A program made the position numbers and the translations under genes. From Oscheius onirici (taxonomy: Eukaryota; Nematoda; Chromadorea; Rhabditida; Rhabditidae), in contig OW051468.1 in the NCBI GenBank assembly GCA_932521025.1, positions 3,100,064 through 3,164,063 on the forward strand: 64,000 bases of DNA, given 5' to 3'. This document shows, piece by piece, positions 47,133 to 58,977 of this stretch (the stretch's first letter is position 1; every line of letters begins with the position of its first letter). A model generated the notes under the pieces. The model was not told where the DNA came from and ran no database searches. It saw nothing but the letters and a program-made list of their open reading frames with translations.

Positions 47133-47392
47133 GTCGATCTCTTCTGATCCTTCCCCAGTCAACCGATCCCTTCTGATCCCTTCCCCATTCAGCCGGTCCC
47201 TCCTAATCCCCTAGCGGTAGTCTGGCTCTATTTTCTACTCAAAATAATTTAGCAAAAATATTTGTCGAGGAGAGGAGTCGAACCCGGGTTGTCTGGGTGA
47301 AGACGGCGACTCTTAACAATACACCAAAATTTAAGGTCCCGGAGAAACAAACAAACGTCCAAACAGAGTCCGCAGATACCATTGCGCTTTAG
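47133..47392 (-). mobile_element. tRNA-Glu-derived SINE, copy 2
   Basis: Same element as at 12316-12490: B box GGTTCGACTCC on the minus strand (47274-47284), the TCTTCACCCAGACAACCCGG segment before it, the shared GCAAAAATATTTG body, and on the far side two to three units of the 30-bp CCGATCCCTTCTGATCCCTT-type repeat (47133-47212). Shared end CCATTGCGCTTTAG at 47379-47392. It lies about 140 bp upstream of the IDE start. Confidence 0.75.
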
Positions 47393-47535
47393 ATAGTTTT
47401 TTTTAAGATAGTTCTCACTCCTTCAAAATGCTTTTTTTGCCACTATTCCAATGTAGACGCTTTTCAGTAGTTCGCTTTTTCAAAGCTTGCTTTACCCTCA
47501 ACTCTTGTCACTTTCACAGGATACTTCAAGTAGGA

Positions 47536-50500
47536 ATGTCGATCGTCAGACGCGTCTCCAACATCGTCAAGTCTTCTCTGGACAAGCGAGAGGTCAGTTC
47601 GTTTTTTCACTATTCAAACCACTGTTCTTTGAGTATCGAGGAGTAGAGCTGTCCAACGGACTTCGGGCTCTTCTCGTCTCGGATGCAACGACGGACAAGT
47701 CTGCGGCCTCGATGACAGTGGGAGCCGGCCATCTGATGGATCCCTGGGAGATGCCGGGCACCGCGCACTTCTGTGAGCATATGCTCTTCCTGGGCACGGA
47801 AAAGTACCCGTGCGAGAACGACTACGCCAAATTCATCAAAACCAACACCGGGACGAACAATGCCTACACGAGCACGGATCACACTCTCTACTACTTCGAC
47901 ATCAAGCCGGACGTCTTCAAAGAAGGCATCGACCGCTTTGTGCAGTTTTTCCTTTCGCCTAAGTTCACTGCGAGTGCCACGGAAAGAGAAGTTTTGGCTG
48001 TCGACTCAGAACACAGCAAGAATCTGAAGCAGGATAACTGGCGTCTGTTGCAAGTCGAACGTGGTCTCTCGAAGCCTGGACACGATTTCGGCAAATTCGG
48101 AACGGGAGACAAGACGACTCTCGGAGAGGCAGCTGTAGCCAAGGGACTCGATCCGAGGGAGACTCTTCTCAGCTTCCACAAGCAGTGGTACAGCAGCAGC
48201 ATGTGAGTTTTACTTTCCGTTTCATTCTTTCTACTGTATGCGGGTTACTGTAATAGTTTGATGAAGAAATAGACTGATAGAGAGTCTGGAAAAGTCTAAA
48301 CCAGAGGGACAGAAACAGAAGCTTCTATCTCCCTTTTTCAGAATGAGCTGTGTCCTCGTGGGCAAGGAGAGCCTGGACGAGCTCGAAAACTACCTGCTGA
48401 CGATGGGATTCGCCGAGATTCCGAACAACGGTGCACAGCTCCACTTCTGGAAGGATCAGCCTTTTGGACCGGCTGAACTGAACAGAAAAGTCACTGCCGT
48501 GCCGATCAAGGAACTGCGCAAAGTGAAGATCTCCTTCCCGGTCCCGTACCTCAAACACGAGTACAAGAGCAATCCGAGCGGCTACCTCGGTCATCTGATC
48601 GGTCACGAGGGCAAAGGATCTCTTCTTTCGGAACTGAAGAGGAGGGGACTGGCTACTGGACTCCACGCCGGATCGGGCTCTCGTCCTCGTGGAATCGCCA
48701 CCTTCCAGATCGAAATTCATTTGACGGAGGAGGGAGTCCTGAAATGCGAGGAGATTGTCGAGCTGGTCTTCCAGTACATTGGAGTCGTCAGGAAAACGGG
48801 CATCCAGAAGTGGATTTTTGAAGAACAGAAGAAGATTTGCGAGATTGAGTTCGAGTTCATGAACAAAATGAGTCCAGTCACCTTGGTACGTTTTTCTTCT
48901 CTTCTCGGTGTTTGTCACTCAATGTTTCGTAGATCTTGATTCTGTTTCTGCGACTGTCTCAAACACTATCTCCTTCAGTTCCCTGCCTGGATCAGAGTGT
49001 GTTAGAAAACTACTGTCACTGGCATCTTGACCTTATATTTTGTCTTTGTGCTCTCCTTTCCCTGTCCTTGCAACTCTTTTTGTCGCACTATACCAGTCTT
49101 TTCTATTCGACTTCAACATTTTGGTTCTAGGCTCAATACTACGCTCCTCCTCTTCTGGAATGTGCCTTCGAAGATGTCCTTACTTACCACGCCATTATGA
49201 CCGAGTACAAGCCAGGTAACACTCTTCCTCTAAATAATTTGCAACAAAACAATTTAGACCTCATTGAGAAGGTGCTCAACTGTCTGACTCCGGACAATTG
49301 TTTCTATTTGGCCGTCGACAAGTCCATTACCGGAAAGGAAGGTAACACTTTCGAGCCAATCTACGGGACAGAGATGCGGATCGACACTGTACCAGCTGAT
49401 CAACTGGTCCGATACAAGGAGGCTCTCAGCAAACCGAACACGACAATTTTCCACATTCCGGAGCCCAACAAGTACATTCCGACGGATCTGAGCTTGCGCG
49501 TGGAAAAGGCCAAGAGCGATGTTCCAGAAGTGATCCTGGAAACGCCGTGGATCCGTGTCTGGCACAAAAAGGACGAAGAGTACAATCTGCCGAAAGCCAT
49601 CGTTTCCGTCCGCGTTCATTCGCCAGCCATTCGAAAGTCGCCTCGAAACGAAGCTCTTCTTCATCTCCTGGCTCGTCTTTTCAATGATTCGTGAGTTTTT
49701 CTTCTTCTTTCGAGAGAGACTGAAATTGGAAATGCTTGTAAAACTAATCTTTAGGCTGACGGAAGAGATCTACGATCCCCAGATTGCCGGTCTATACAAG
49801 CTTTTCGAGAGGAGTATGAATTCGTTCAACCTGGAAGTCATTGGCTACAACGAGAAGCAGGCAATGTATCTTCAGTTCCTGTTACGCCATCTTCTGAACT
49901 TTGTGCCCGGTTTGTTAGCTTCTCTATTCATTGAATGATATATTCTTTAGAGCAGAGCAGCTTTGATATGATGCTGAAGGAGGTTCAGCGCGCCTACCGC
50001 AATTCGGAACACGACCAGCCGTATAGTCTTGCTGCCGAATGCCTTCGTCGATTCCTGGCCAGTCAGCGATGGACGGAAGAGCAGAAACTGGCCGAAAGTC
50101 TGTCCTTTCGTATCGAAGACGTCCTTCAGTTCCGTCGGGAGCTCTTCTCCGCCTTCCACATTGAACTTGTGGCTCATGGCAATGTCACAGAGAAGGAGAC
50201 GATCGACATGGCCAATTCGGTGGTCGAGATTTTGACGACCTCGTCCGGAAGCTGCCGTCCTCTCTACGCCAACGAATACTGGCTGAACAGAGAAGTCGAG
50301 CTGCCGCCAGGAAAGGAACTCGTCTGCCAGCAGTTCAAGAACTCGCACGAGGTCAGCTGCGTCGAAACGTGGTTTCAGCTGGGAGTGATGGTTAGTCTTT
50401 TCCGCTATTCTCATCTAATCAAAGCTTTAGAACACGGAACTGCAGGCCATGAACCACCTTCTGGCTCACATCATGCACGAGCCGGCATTCGACCAGTTGA

Positions 50501-51588
50501 GGACCAAGGAAACTCTTGGTAAGCTGTTTCACAGACTATAATCACGTGAATTTGTAGGATACGTCGTCTTCTCTAACGCCAAGACGAGTCTCGGAACCAG
50601 TGCCATTCGTCTTCTTGTCCAGGGAGCCCACGAGCCGCAGTTTGTCAGAAGCCGCATTCATGCCTTCCTCGAACAGCTGAGGGTATGTTTTTGTGCTTTT
50701 GTTGAATTTTGAGAAGAGTCGTGGAAGAGAGTATGAGAGTCATGAGTAAACGAAAAGAAACTGGAACAGGAAACAGACAATTCCATTGAGCCAGTACTAT
50801 GTGAACTATCCTAAACGTTGAGGGATGAATGCCAATTAAGTTTACTGTAATAGAGAGTCTGTTCAGTATTGATCAATCAGAGGAACCTAGGATGAGTGTC
50901 CAGGGAACAGAGTGACAGTTTGTGTCAGAATGTAAAGGCTAGACTTATCTTCAATGACCTGTGGAAACATCTCTTTGTCCAGTTCAGTAATGAACAAAGT
51001 CTATGAAAAAGCATATGAGAGTCAAAGGGACCTACATATACTGACATTTTTGTTTGCAGCAAAATCTTGCCGAGATGACCGAGGATGAGTTCCACAAGCA
51101 GAAGGAAGGAGCCATCGCTGATCTGCTCATTCAGCCGAAAACGCTCTATGGTCGCAACGATAGATTCACGACTCAGATCGCCAGCAATGTTTACGACTTC
51201 AAGAAAAGTTTGATCCGACTTTGACTCTTTTCAAAAACCCATTTTCAGACGAGAACCAGGCCGAATTCCTCCGATTTGTGGAGAAGAAGGACCTCCTGGA
51301 CTTTTTCGATAGGAAGATCAGTAAGAATGCCGAGGAGCGGCGTTTGGTACGTTCTTTTGGATCTACTCTAAATCACCCCCTCAAATTCAGATGACCGTCT
51401 TCGTGCACAGCAACAAGTCGACTGGACAGACGACGGCTGCTTCCGAAGACTACGAGATCGTCGAGTGTCCCTACTCTCTCAGAAGCTCTCTCGGTCTTTA
51501 TCCGCGTGCCAAGCCCCATCTCAGTCTGCCTGCCATTGGGCTGTCGCCAGTCAGCACAAAAACGTCCGTCGAAAAAGCCCACATCTGA
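47536..51588 (+). CDS. Insulin-degrading enzyme (M16 metalloprotease)
   Basis: Cryptidase of the M16A family that degrades insulin-like and amyloid peptides. Twelve exons in phase: 47536-47592, 47634-48202, 48342-48885, 49131-49215, 49258-49690, 49755-49909, 49951-50390, 50431-50518, 50558-50682, 51060-51207, 51249-51346, 51391-51588; 979 residues against 1019 in human IDE. The inverted zinc motif HFCEH is at residues 64-68 in GTAHFCEHMLFLGTEKYP, with the third ligand Glu in the TASATEREVLAVDSEHSKN block. Four M16 domains follow in order; the substrate-anchoring RTKETLGYVVFS segment is visible. The start lies 5 bases past a CAAGTAG acceptor and there is no mitochondrial leader. The human-type C-terminal SKL-like signal is absent (ends EKAHI). 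Confidence 0.96.
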
Positions 51589-51931
51589 TCTCCTTTCAGG
51601 TATCTTTTTGTATCAGTGTCACCGGGTTTTGCAGAATAAATGAGCTTTATTGTGTTCGTTTTATGTTTATTGGGGTTTTGGCTTGAAAAACAAGAGATTC
51701 ACAGGCAAAAGCTTCGAGTGTATCAGAATTCAAAACAACTTGAAGACTCTTTCCGTCAGGAGCATCTCCTGACATTTATTGCTATGTTTCTTTGTGGTTT
51801 CTAACCATTTTTGCAGAGACAAAAAAGTTCGTAGTCTTTTTGCCCTGCAGTTGTCTGAAAAAGGACTCACACGCAGAAGTAAAGGTAGAGAATTTACTGG
51901 AAGGGAATTTGAACCCAGTTCAGCTACAGCA

Positions 51932-53410
51932 ATGCGACTCGGCTTCATTATTCCTCAGTGTTATGCCCTAATTTCGGTTATTGTTTATGTTGTCGTCTGC
52001 GGAGTGCTGCGTCTGCGGAAATCGGCAATCTCTTCATAGTACCGATTTATATGATCAAGGCTACATATTCGGTCTCAAATATTTCATCATGGGAATACAT
52101 TACTTTGGTTTTGTTCAGTTCTCTTTGAGCATAGCAGCTTCATTGAACAGACCGTTGAACGTCACGGCCGTCATCTATCCCCTGAAATACGGGAAAATGT
52201 GGAACAAGTTATTTCTCCCGCTTGTAATCTTCCTCGTCGTCCTCTCTCCTTGACTTACCAGCCTCTGTTCGCCCAAAACTATTTTAGGTATATCCCTGAG
52301 GTTGACAGCTACTAAGCTCTAACTGATGCGGTGATTATAGTCTTTATTAAGATAATTAATGGGTTTTAGTCAACTCAGCTTACTGGAATTATTTTTCAAA
52401 TTGGCTGCACAGTCATTAACCTGGCTTTGAACTTGGTTACTGTAGGAATTCTGATAAAGGTAAGATGTTTATGATCTGTTCAAAAAGAAGAGGGATTACC
52501 GTAAGATTTTTACTCTTCCTTTCGAGACCCACTTAGCACACAAACAATGGATACTCAGCCGACAAATTCCAAAGTTCACTGCGTATCTTTCGAATTTGTT
52601 GGCTGAGTATCCAACTTTTGCATGCTAACAAGTGGTAAGTGGGTCTCGAAGGGAAACCCTAAAATCTTACGGTAATCTCTCTTCTTTTTGAACAGATCAT
52701 ACAGCGTGTTTCTCAAAGCAAAAGGATGCTTTTCTAGTCATTCGATCATTTGTTTGGTGTCACTCTATTCCTCAATCCCCTTGCTTCTCCTCACAAGTTG
52801 ATCGTTTTTCCCTGTCATCGTTTCCAATTTGTGTTTTTCACGCCGTGTTTGTAAACGATTCCCATGATGTCCCTTTCTCTATTAGTTAGTCGTTCTTTCT
52901 CTGTACTTTCCTAAAAACCCGGTCCAGTTTTCATTTGCAATGCATAATAGTTTCCTCAAAAGTACCGACAAGAACATTCCTTCGCCCACTTTCTCTGTGT
53001 CCAGTCCCATAACCTTTGCTGGGCTCTAGAACATTTTTCGTGATCAACGTTCTGACGGATTAGATATCGTTTCCCACCGCTGAATGGCGATTTCTCAACA
53101 TCTGATTACAAAAAAAGTCCTTCACTTCCTCAAAGAAGAACATGGCGGAAATTCGTCTCCTTTTCCACAGTCTCGTCATCTTTGCGGCCGAGTTGTGCGC
53201 AACAATTGTCGTCATTCTGATCTGGATCACACCGCCTTCTGCCCTTTGGATTGCTCTCTTGGGAGTCATTCCCTACTGTTCAGAAGCGCTAACTTTCCTC
53301 TCCCCATAGATGCTGATTCTTTGTAGCAGCGAGCTGCAGAAAATCCTCTTCTTTGGCAAACCAAGAACTATTCCAGTGATCTCTGTTACGAACGGTAGTT
53401 TGAACAAGTA
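51932..53410 (+). pseudogene. srg-type serpentine receptor pseudogene
   Basis: Disabled paralogue of the intact gene at 53765-54985, in opposite orientation and tail-to-tail. Matching parts: MRLGFIIPQCYALISVIVYV (from 51932), then after a deletion and frame break DQGYIFGLKYFIMGIHYFGF to VIYPLKYGKMWNKLFLP, a stop, LTYQPLFAQNYFRYIP, then FQIGCTVINLALNLVTVGIL (about 52395-52460), and from about 53145 RLLFHSLVIFAAELCATIVV to GVIPYCSEALTFLSP followed by another frame break. The end of exon 1 and start of exon 2 are missing. A 228-bp MITE sits in the third intron. Confidence 0.85.
52472..52699. mobile_element. 228-bp hairpin MITE with TA target duplication
   Basis: Long inverted repeat with ends TGATCTGTTCAAAAAGAAGA and complement, and inner GATTACCGTAAGATTTT / AAAATCTTACGGTAATC, CGAGACCCACTTA / TAAGTGGGTCTCG and GGATACTCAGCC / GGCTGAGTATCC. 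Flanked by TA on both sides (52470-52471 and 52700-52701), as for Tc1/mariner-type elements. It lies within the third intron of the srg pseudogene. Weak traces of the GCTGAGTATC part recur in the intron at about 26.9 kb. Confidence 0.8.
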
Positions 53411-53764
53411 AAGTCTGTTGTTTCGTGAGTTCCGTATTAAGAGTTGGACGTTTTCTGTTCCTTTAGATGTCAATTGCAGTCCCAGCTAGACAGGTGCAGA
53501 AAAGAGAGGAAGAGCCAAACCTTCGAATGATTCCGATTCTTCTCCGAAACAGCTTGAAGTTTATCTCTTGCCATCAAGAGGATCTTCCTAGGCTTCACCT
53601 GCTGTTAAACCTCTCGTCACATATTTTTTGATGAGCGTATTGTTACAAAGACACAAAGTTCGTCATCTTAATGCCGCCAATGTCTGAAAAAGAGACCAAA
53701 GGTTGAGAATCTACTGGAATGTTTAAACCAGTTAGAAATTGACAAGACATGGTGAGGACATGTT
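53411..53764. other. Spacer between the two srg copies
   Basis: About 350 bp. The part at roughly 53636-53735 resembles the upstream flank of the pseudogene at about 51810-51910 (GTCTGAAAAAG, GTAGAGAATTTACTGGAA-like stretches), so fragments of the receptor locus have been duplicated more than once. No gene. Confidence 0.4.
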
Positions 53765-54985
53765 TTATAAGTGCGACGTGACATTAGACAAAATTAACCT
53801 GTTACTGTTCGTAACAGAGATCACTGGTGTGCTTTGCTGCTTCCTGAAGAAGAGACATTTCTGCAGCTCGCTGCTGCAAATAATAAGAATGTATGGAGAG
53901 AGGAAAGTCAAAGCATCGGAACAGTAGGGAATCAGACCGAAAATTTCCATCCAAAGAGGGGAAGAAATCGGAGTGATGCAGAGGAGAATGATGAGAATTG
54001 TGGCAAAGAGTTCGGCTGTAAAGTTGACCAGACTGTGGAAAAGGAGACGAACTTCCGTCTTGCTCTTCTTGGAAGAGAAGGATTTCTTCTGGAAATCATT
54101 TTGAAATTTGAGATCAGACGCACAGACTAGAGAAATCGACCTACATGACATGGGAAAGACTAAAAACGTCAGGGAGACATAAAGGACCAAATGTCATGAG
54201 TTGAACTACTTTGGGAATCGGAAATGGGAAAAAAGGCTTGAATGCGTCATCATCAGAATGATATTTGTTCCGGTAGTCAAAGCGACAAAAATACAAGACG
54301 AGTACGACTATTACCTTTAACAGAATTCCTACTGTAGCCAAGTTCATGACGAGGTTGATCAGTGTGCAGACTCCTTGAAAGATGGCTCCAGTAGACAGCG
54401 GTGCTATCTAAAACCTATTCTTGAATACGACAAGAGGCCATCTATCACCGTATCGGTCATAGCTTGGTAGTAGTCAACTGCCGGAATGTATATGAAGTAG
54501 ACTCTAGAGAATAGCGGTTGATAAGTCAACGCTATGGGACCAACGATGAGTACGAGAACAAGCGGAATCAACAGCCTGTTCCATATTTTCCCGTATTTCA
54601 GGGGATAGATGACGGCCGTGAGTCTGTTCAATGAAGCTGCTATGCTGAGAGAGAACTGAACAAAGCCGAGATGTTGCAGGCCTGTAATGAGATATTCCAG
54701 GCCGAAAATGTAGCCTTGACCGTAGAAATCGGACAGAAAGCAGTCTTTGCATACTTCTCTAGGATATCTTACGACGATCAGGGAATTGAAGTAGGTTATG
54801 ATGTTCTGGAAAATGTACTGTCTATCAGTCTTTCTCTTGCTTACCACAACAGCTGAAACAAGGAATAGTTTGTAGTATGAAGAGTAAAAGATTGCCGATT
54901 TGGTCAACAGCACCCCACAGACGATAAAGTAGACAGAAATCGAAATGAGTGCATAGATTTGAGGAATTATGAAGCCGAGTCTCAT
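53765..54985 (-). CDS. Serpentine chemoreceptor, srg-like
   Basis: Seven-transmembrane nematode chemoreceptor. Four exons in phase: 54845-54985, 54449-54805, 54315-54407, 53765-54088; 304 residues, typical of srg receptors. Hydrophobic segments include GFIIPQIYALISISVYFIVC, LFLVSAVVNIITYFNSLIVV, VQFSLSIAASLNRLTAVIYP, LLIPLVLVLIVGPIALTY, GVCTLINLVMNLATVGILLK, VNFTAELFATILIILLCITP and LIPYCSDALTFLSPYILIIC. The family-like block NRLTAVIYPLKYGKIWN follows TM3. Assignment to srg rather than a sister class (srv, srx) is by resemblance only. Intron 3 is 226 bp. It appears intact and is the source or sister of the pseudogene on the other strand. Confidence 0.82.
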
Positions 54986-55467
54986 CGTTGTAGCGGCACT
55001 GGCAAGTACAAAACGTCAGTAAAGACCCCCCTTCGGGAACTTCTCAACCTTCACTCAAGCATGTGAATGCGGCCGTAATATGAAGCAGAACAAGATGGAA
55101 ACCCGTGCACGACAGATTTGGACTTTGGTCATTTTCACAGTAGAGCTGAAACGTAAGGTGATTTGTAAGAGAATACAGGCGTACCAGTCTGTTTTGACGG
55201 AACTGGATCTCTTCGGAGACGATCCAGTTGGTGGAACTGCCTCTTGGTTACGGCATGGCAATGGTTTTTTGGCGGATTAGGAGTAGAAGTAGTTGTGGTG
55301 AATTTGGCAGTACATGCTCCAGGGCACAGAGTGGGACATTCTTTGGCTGCTGCGGGAACATGGATGAGCAAAGTTTCTAGCTTTGAGTGAAGAGTTTAGG
55401 GCGAAAGAACTTTATCATACATACCTACACGTAAAATCCAGGGAGTAAATATAAAACAGTAAATTTA
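54986..55467. other. Intergenic region, no gene supported
   Basis: 480 bp between srg (-) and the ACBP/isomerase gene (-): promoter and 3' UTR. A minus-strand frame at 55135-55371 contains the Cys-containing CPTLCPGACTAKF and Thr-rich sequence but has no signal peptide or recognised homologue. Confidence 0.4.
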
Positions 55468-56878
55468 CTACTTCTTGTTGGAACGGCTGAGGAAGGCGGC
55501 GATGGCCTGGGCGCATTCCTTCGACTGCCACCTTCCGATGATTGTTCGGCATTCTTCCTTGTTCGTCTTGGTCAGGCCATCGTGATGGATCGAGCGGAGC
55601 AGCGTCTTGTTGACTCGCAGACTCTCGGGAGGAAGATTGGAGATGTTGGAGAGGACCTTTTCGGACGTCTTGGCCAGCTCTCCGTTCGATACTACCTGCA
55701 GTGTGTGTTGTTGTTCAAGCGTGGAAAATGTGCTTACCTGGGAAACGAGGCCATACTCCAGAGCATCATGCGCGGTCAGCTTCTTTCCGAATAGAAGAAC
55801 ATCAGCTGCGCGAGTCTGGCCCATCAGGAGAGGGAAGCTGTATGAAGAAGCTCCTTCCGGGGATTGTCCAAGAGTGGCAAAGGGCGTGTGGAAAGTGGCC
55901 TTGTCGGTGGCCAGAATGTAGTCGAAAAGAGGCAGGACCGTGACCGAGATGCCTACGGCCGGTCCGTTTATGACGGCGATCAGCGGCTTTTGGTGATCGA
56001 TGTAGGCCTATAAAATGGTTTGAATTGATAGAAATAAAAGGGTCTTACCTGAACATACTGCTCGCAGACGACTCCAGCTTCTTCGGCCATCAGTCTGATT
56101 TCTTCTTTCGAGGCGCTGGCAGCCTTGGCGAAATTGGTCAGGTCGTTTCCAGCGCAAAAGTAGTTTCCGGCTCCTATTAACATTTGACCAAGAAAACAAA
56201 CTCGAGTTACCTGTAATAACTGTGACCGAAGTGGCCGTACATTTGTTCGAGGCCTCCAGAGCCGCTATCAGTCCTCTGTACATGTCCAGGGTCAGAGCGT
56301 TGAATTTGGAGGGCCGATTAAGCGTGATTTTGAAGAGTTTGCCGTCTCGGCGGACATCGAGACCGTCGACGGCGGCCAGGCCCTCAATGGTCTCCGAAGC
56401 TGGAGCCGCAGCCTCTTCCTTGGCCAGTGAGTTGATCAGTTCGGCGTATTTGCTCTTCGCATCATCCTGAAACAGACTGTGAAAAGTGAATGACAGAAAT
56501 TACCTGACTGAGACCTTTGAACTTGGCCCAGGCGTCGTACTTGGCTCGTCCGACAAAATCCATCATTCCGGGACGACTGCCAGTCACATCGCCAGTCGAA
56601 GCCTGAATTTGGTTATTTTCCAGCTGAACCCCAGTAGAACCTGTTTGAACAGAGCATAGATCTGGAGTTTGACCTCATTGTCCGGCTCCTCTTTCAGCTT
56701 CTTCAATTTGCTCTGAGCGTTTGTGAATGCATCACTGGCTGAGGAAAACTGTCTGGAATATTGTTTTCAGTCGATTTGTATTGAAGTTTTAGGAAAGAAA
56801 AAAAGGGAAAACGAACCTCAAACTGTTTCTTGCGTGAATGCCAAGCGCGGAACGGGCGAGAGAGGAGAATCCTAGCAT
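55468..56878 (-). CDS. Acyl-CoA-binding / enoyl-CoA delta isomerase fusion (ECI2 type)
   Basis: Isomerase that moves 3-cis/trans double bonds to 2-trans during beta-oxidation of unsaturated fatty acids, with an acyl-CoA-binding domain in front, as in human ECI2 and worm ECH-4. Exons: 56817-56878, 56641-56752, 56504-56602, 56211-56466, 56049-56173, 55738-56007, 55468-55695; 383 residues. An Arg/Ser/Ala-rich start (MLGFSSLARSALGIHARNSL) looks like a mitochondrial leader. ACBP domain: LYALF-like IYALFKQASTGDVTGSRPGM then AKYDAWAKFKGLS. Crotonase domain: TLNRPSKFNALTLDMY, oxyanion AGNYFCAGNDL, INGPAVGISVTVLPLFD, and the ECI-type catalytic Glu in LGQSPEGASSYSFPLLMG. The C-terminus SRSNKK is not a peroxisomal SKL signal. 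Confidence 0.95.
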
Positions 56879-57394
56879 TCTCACTGAAAATATATTAAAA
56901 TTACAAGAAAAGTTTAAAAGAGGAAAGAAGACTACAAAGGGGCCAAGAATAACGAGGAGAGATACGCGTATCGGCCTGGGTGAACGTTGGACTTTGTACT
57001 TGCGACAGCTGGGGTAAACAACAAACGTCGTGTTCTTTCTGTTCAGAAACTATTGGCTGAATAAAAGTCTCAAATCTTCTATATTGCATCTGTAGAGAAA
57101 GAAACAGGAAAACATCAGAGTTGTCAGCAATAACGGTCGGAAAGTTGCTCTATCTAGATCCGCGAGTCTGAACCTAAAGAGACTGTATTTTTCAACTGGG
57201 AATTGTACTGAAACGGATCACACTTCGTTCTGACTGGTAATTCTGAGAGACTCATTGTTATCCTCTCAAGGAAAGTGTATAGAAAAAAAATTGATTTCCT
57301 CCATTCAAAAAGCATGGAATTGAAACACTCGCGTCACAAGTAAACCCTCGCCATATACGTGTTGTCGACTATCCGAATTGTGGTGAGAACCATC
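56879..57394. promoter_or_regulatory. Divergent promoter region
   Basis: About 515 bp between the ACBP/isomerase gene (-) and the 57.4-kb paralogue (+). No coding sequence or repeat recognised. Confidence 0.45.
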
Positions 57395-58977
57395 ATGAGT
57401 CTGTCAGCGAAGGAAAAGGACGCCTGCTTCCCGGAAGATTTTATCAGCGACAGTGATGTTCACGTCCTCAAGGTGAGTAGCTACTCAAATAAAAGACTCT
57501 TTAGCTAAGCGATGAAGAGTTCAAAAGAAGACGGAGCCATCTGATCAACTCTTGTAAACGACGGACCTGGCAATATTCTATCGGTATTGTTACGTGGACA
57601 AAAGACACAGAGGAACAGTATATCAAAGTGCTGAAGAAGCGCGACACGTTTTCACTCGCTCTTCCGGAGCCAATTCAATTGAATGGCCTCTCAAGGAACG
57701 ATCTTCTGGCTGTGTTCTCAAAGGTTTGAAATTGTGACAGATTTTACAAAGAACAGTTCAGATGCATTCGCGTGCCTTTGCCCGCTCTTTCCGACTCTTC
57801 AACGTACTACTCAATAGGAATATCACCTCTTTTAGCATTAGAATTAGAGGTGGACAAATTAGACGGGTCTGGCGGAAGTCTAAGGTAAGTAAACTCACTT
57901 TTGATCAGGGAAAGACGAAACTTGGTATTTCAATGAGACGCGGACACAATTTTCAAAGTGTCCAAAAGCTCAATTAGAGACGTTCTCCTTTAAATTGGTA
58001 ATAGAGTAAAAGGATTTCTAGAAGTAACACGTCTAAATGCTTGGAATTAAGTTGCCTTGCAGTTTGCTGTTTTCTGAGATGGGCAGATTAGCGAAGTGTA
58101 TTTTTGCATTTTATTCTAAACTATTACAGTATGACCAAGAGATCCTCTATTACAAAGGTGAATTTTTTGCACACATCCGTATCCGGGACCACAGTTCAAT
58201 ACTGCCCTTCACTTTTGATTATGTTTGGCATTCTACTTTCGCTATTCATCTGGTGATCAAGATGAAATGTCCATTTACAAACTTGCAAATCCAACTTGAT
58301 GATGGGAACGAACTGGACTGGAAGCCATGAATGGACAATGCTGGCTCCATGGAATTCCATGAAACCTCCAATGAAGAAGCCTGGATGCTGGTGGAAAAGA
58401 TTGTCAGACTTTTTTGAAGAAACCTGTTCATTTTTCATCTTCAGAAGCCGCGACAAGTCGTATTTTTGGAAGGTGCCGCGTAGAATAATGACGGAGATCT
58501 GGAAATCTACCGAGCTTATAAAAGGTATTTCTCTGAGTGAACTTTTGTTAGAGAAGTTATCCGGGTACGTTCACTTCATTCGCCTAATGTCCTCTTTCCA
58601 GTTGTGGCGTTCCGGCAACTGGACTATCAAGACTTCCGAATTCTCTGGCCGCTATTCACGATACTCAGAAGTGACTTCGCATTTACAAATCGAAAGTTGT
58701 CTCTTACAATTTGTCCAACTGGCAACTGGTCTTTGTGCCTGATCGTGAGGACAGTTTCCTGCTGGTACATATCTTCTTCCCAGTGTCAAATTATACTGCT
58801 GGTGTTCAACTTGCTTTGGGTGTACGGAAACTGTCGGATTTCATTTCTTTGCAAGAACTGTTCATGCCTCGTGCTCTCCTGGATTACTCTTCCTACTTTT
58901 TCAATGTCGATCTACCCTTCGTCCCTGAAGTTTTATACGAACTTCTTTCTGCCTATGGTCCGTTGAAATTGTATTGA
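57395..58977 (+). pseudogene. Broken paralogue of the unknown 32-33 kb gene
   Basis: The first three exons are open and match the 32.1-33.2 kb gene: 57395-57472 (LPEDF-like CFPEDFISDSDVHVLK), then LSDEEFKRRRSHLINSC to LNGLSRNDLLAVFSK, then MHSRAFARSFRLFNVLLNRN with FSIRIRGG. Exon 4 (from 58130) reads HIRIRDHSSILPFTF to LDDGNELDWKP and then TGA at 58328-58330, where the intact copy has Trp (SWKRWM); the frame continues beyond as FHETSNEEAWMLVEKI. Later parts in other frames (DREDSFLLVHIFFPVSNYTA, FVPEVLYELLSAYG to 58977) include sequence missing from the other copy, so this copy was once longer. AATAAA at about 58998-59003. It might still make a truncated protein. Confidence 0.6.

Noticed and set aside
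58328-58330. Selenocysteine codon (in-frame TGA)
   Set aside because: The paralogue has Trp, not Cys, at this position and the family has no redox motif; a nonsense change is simpler.
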